64,000 nt of DNA from Streptococcus pneumoniae (GTDB taxonomy: Bacteria; Bacillota; Bacilli; Lactobacillales; Streptococcaceae). Location: NCBI RefSeq assembly GCF_001457635.1, contig NZ_LN831051.1, positions 930,001 through 994,000 of the forward strand, in the 5' to 3' direction. How positions within the stretch are numbered: position 1 is the first letter of the stretch; each line of letters opens with the position of its first letter. Positions 62,172 to 64,000 of this stretch are shown piece after piece. The notes under the pieces were generated by a model. It worked only from the letters and a program-made list of their open reading frames with translations, searched no databases and was not told the DNA's origin. The translations under genes and the position numbers were made by a program.

Positions 62172-63389
62172 ATGACTAAGATTTATTCGTCAATAGCAGT
62201 AAAAAAAGGACTATTTACCTTATTTCTACTGTTTATCTATGTATTGGGAAGTCGTATTATTCTCCCTTTTGTTGACCTAAATACTAAAGATTTTTTAGGA
62301 GGTTCAACAGCCTATCTAGCCTTCTCAGCCGCCCTAACAGGTGGAAATCTAAGAAGTTTGTCAATTTTTTCTGTTGGATTATCCCCTTGGATGTCAGCTA
62401 TGATTTTGTGGCAGATGTTTTCATATTCTAAAAAATTGGGGCTAAGTTCTACAGCGATTGAAATTCAAGATCGTCGAAAAATGTATCTGACCTTGCTAAT
62501 TGCTGTGATTCAATCCTTGGCAGTTAGCTTGAGCTTGCCAGTACAATCCTCCTACTCGGTAATTTTGGTTGCTCTAATGAATACCTTGTTACTCATAGCA
62601 GGAACGTTTTTTCTTGTTTGGTTGTCAGATTTAAATGCTAGCATGGGAATTGGGGGTTCTATTGTAATCCTCCTATCCAGCATTGTTTTAAATATCCCTC
62701 AGGATGTTATTGAAACTTTTAAACTGGTTTATATCCCTACAGGGATTGTTGTCTTGCTTGTTTTTATGACCATTATATTTTCTTACTTGCTTGTCCTTAT
62801 GTATCGAGCTCGCTATTTGGTTCCTGTTAATAAAATTGGCTTACACAATCGATTTAAACGCTATTCTTATCTCGAAATCATGTTGAATCCTGCAGGTGGG
62901 ATGCCTTATATGTATGTGATGAGTTTTCTTAGTGTACCAGCTTATTTGTTCATCTTGTTGGGATTTATTTTCCCTAATCATTCAGGGCTAGCGGCTTTAT
63001 CAAAGGAATTTATGGTTGGGAAGCCTTTGTGGGTCTATGTTTATATTTCGGTCTTATTTTTATTTAGTATCATTTTTGCTTTTGTTACGATGAATGGAGA
63101 AGAGATTGCAGACCGTATGAAAAAATCTGGAGAATACATTTATGGTATTTATCCAGGTGCGGATACTAGTCGATTTATTAATCGATTGGTCCTTCGTTTC
63201 TCAGTCATAGGTGGTCTCTTTAATGTGATTATGGCAGGTGGTCCCATGCTTTTTGTTTTGTTTGATGAAAAGTTATTACGATTGGCAATGATTCCAGGCT
63301 TATTTATGATGTTCGGGGGCATGATTTTTACGATTAGAGACGAGGTCAAGGCTTTAAGGCTAAATGAGACCTATAGACCTTTGATTTAG
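62172..63389 (+). CDS. secY2: Accessory Sec system translocase SecY2
   Basis: This 405-residue integral membrane channel for the glycosylated adhesin has ten hydrophobic segments. SecY family text is [20 protein letters not shown] near the start, a plug-region-like [20 protein letters not shown], and [20 protein letters not shown] in the C-terminal cytosolic loop. It is shorter than housekeeping SecY, as usual for SecY2. TGAGGGGAG precedes ATG 62172. It pairs with SecA2 and Asp1-5, of which only asp1 is visible. Confidence 0.94.
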   Translation: MTKIYSSIAVKKGLFTLFLLFIYVLGSRIILPFVDLNTKDFLGGSTAYLAFSAALTGGNLRSLSIFSVGLSPWMSAMILWQMFSYSKKLGLSSTAIEIQDRRKMYLTLLIAVIQSLAVSLSLPVQSSYSVILVALMNTLLLIAGTFFLVWLSDLNASMGIGGSIVILLSSIVLNIPQDVIETFKLVYIPTGIVVLLVFMTIIFSYLLVLMYRARYLVPVNKIGLHNRFKRYSYLEIMLNPAGGMPYMYVMSFLSVPAYLFILLGFIFPNHSGLAALSKEFMVGKPLWVYVYISVLFLFSIIFAFVTMNGEEIADRMKKSGEYIYGIYPGADTSRFINRLVLRFSVIGGLFNVIMAGGPMLFVLFDEKLLRLAMIPGLFMMFGGMIFTIRDEVKALRLNETYRPLI

Positions 63390-63398
63390 GAGACTTTT

Positions 63399-64000
63399 AT
63401 GTATTATTTTATTCCAGCTTGGTATGGGTCAGAAAGAACATGGCATGCAGATATCACTCCATGGTATTTTTCTCATTTTCGTCTAGAGTTTGATGATACC
63501 TTTCACCAGATTCGGCTCTTTCAAGAGCAAGATATAGATTCTCGTCTATTAGTATTAGCTTACCAGCCTCATCTACGTTATTTTTTATATAGACATGGTG
63601 TGTTAGAAACGGATACTTATTCCGTTTTTGATGTTATGCAAGATTTTCATAATCTCCATACCCAAGTTTTAAGCATTAGAGATATTGAGTGGGATGATGA
63701 CTGTGAATTTATTTATAGTCCCTTTACGATTATCGTTCAAAAAAATGGGAAGAAATTTGCTAAGGTTGAACATGGAGTTGAAGGTTTCATCAGTGATATA
63801 CAGTATTTTGGACCGAATGGTCAAATACATATGCACCATATCATGGATGATCGAGGGTTTATATCGAGTATTATTTTTTTTGAAGATGGGCAAGCAGCCT
63901 ATCAAGAATATTTGAATCCTAAGGGAGTTTGGCAATTTAGAGAGCGTTTAAAAGAAGGCGGACGGGTAGAAATCAATCCAATTTTGGGTTATCGCTTTAA
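63399..64000 (+). CDS. asp1: Accessory Sec system protein Asp1 (3' end outside window)
   Basis: Two hundred codons of Asp1 are visible, with no stop before the window end. The start MYYFIPAWYGSERTWHADIT is the family's, following TTAGGAG 6-10 bases before the ATG and 9 bases after secY2. Asp1 forms a complex with Asp2 and Asp3 that binds the adhesin and helps modify and export it; Asp1 has a GT-B-like fold without known activity. No lesion is seen in the visible part. Confidence 0.93.
   Translation, partial: MYYFIPAWYGSERTWHADITPWYFSHFRLEFDDTFHQIRLFQEQDIDSRLLVLAYQPHLRYFLYRHGVLETDTYSVFDVMQDFHNLHTQVLSIRDIEWDDDCEFIYSPFTIIVQKNGKKFAKVEHGVEGFISDIQYFGPNGQIHMHHIMDDRGFISSIIFFEDGQAAYQEYLNPKGVWQFRERLKEGGRVEINPILGYRF

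Overview
Organism. The window looks like Streptococcus pneumoniae or a very close mitis-group relative. The evidence is A+T-rich DNA, three 107-bp-type RUP repeats, a BOX element (boxA, six boxB, boxC), the mgaSpn/gls24 region, the sus sucrose locus, hicAB, rarA next to a 6S-like RNA and tRNA-Lys, and the psrP/accessory Sec island in the order expected for pneumococcus. This is based on recognising gene content and order; no database search was run.

Layout. 1-9123: a plus-strand carbohydrate locus with two PTS IIC genes (the first cut by the window edge), IIB, IIA, a TIM-barrel-like protein, a secreted GH16 glycanase, a cytosolic cysteine-type sulfatase, an aerobic-type formylglycine-generating enzyme and a TauE/SafE anion exporter. 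Together they look like a route for using a sulfated glycan. 9124-10200: a graveyard of IS30 and IS1182-type fragments and a MITE-like repeat. 10274-12222: a minus-strand envelope-stress operon (csbD, gls24, DUF2273, amaP and a broken glsB). It is separated from mgaSpn by A+T-rich tandem repeats. 14428-20370: susR and the susT1-susT2-susX-susH sucrose operon, with a cre-like site and two twin operators. 20578-22186: tRNA-Lys(CTT), a 6S-like RNA and rarA. 22300-25606: small hypotheticals, hicAB, a DUF3013 gene and an M50-like membrane protease. 25587-30204: a NUDIX (mutT-like) gene truncated by an inserted defence cassette of an AAA ATPase plus subtilase pair (IetAS-like) and an AbiH-like gene with one stop codon. 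30217-37429: prmA, rsmE, pepF, an ArsR-type regulator, an ABC exporter pair and a DUF2785 gene. 37540-41354: aquaporin, BOX element, a QueC-QueF chimera, RUP, trxA, a DUF4649 gene, a frameshifted marR with two palindromic operators, and an IS630-type remnant. 41597-64000: the accessory Sec serine-rich repeat glycoprotein island, with psrP, its glycosyltransferases (several decayed), gtf3, secY2 and the start of asp1.

How the genes work together. On the left, GH16 would release oligosaccharides, the PTS would import them, the FGE-matured sulfatase would remove sulfate inside the cell, and the exporter would expel it. On the right, a short PsrP adhesin would be glycosylated in the cytosol (Gtf3, GT8, GT2 and GT-D enzymes, plus an acyltransferase) and exported through SecY2/Asp. 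A C-terminal module of about 110-130 residues recurs eight times in seven genes of this island, fused to different catalytic domains.

Most notable points: the sulfatase/FGE/exporter locus; the IetAS/AbiH insertion into mutT; the QueC-QueF chimera; psrP having AUA where the family has its start AUG and carrying an internal LPNTG; and the recurring module in the glycosylation island, which also contains a GT8 whose DxD motif has become NSD and three decayed GT2 genes.
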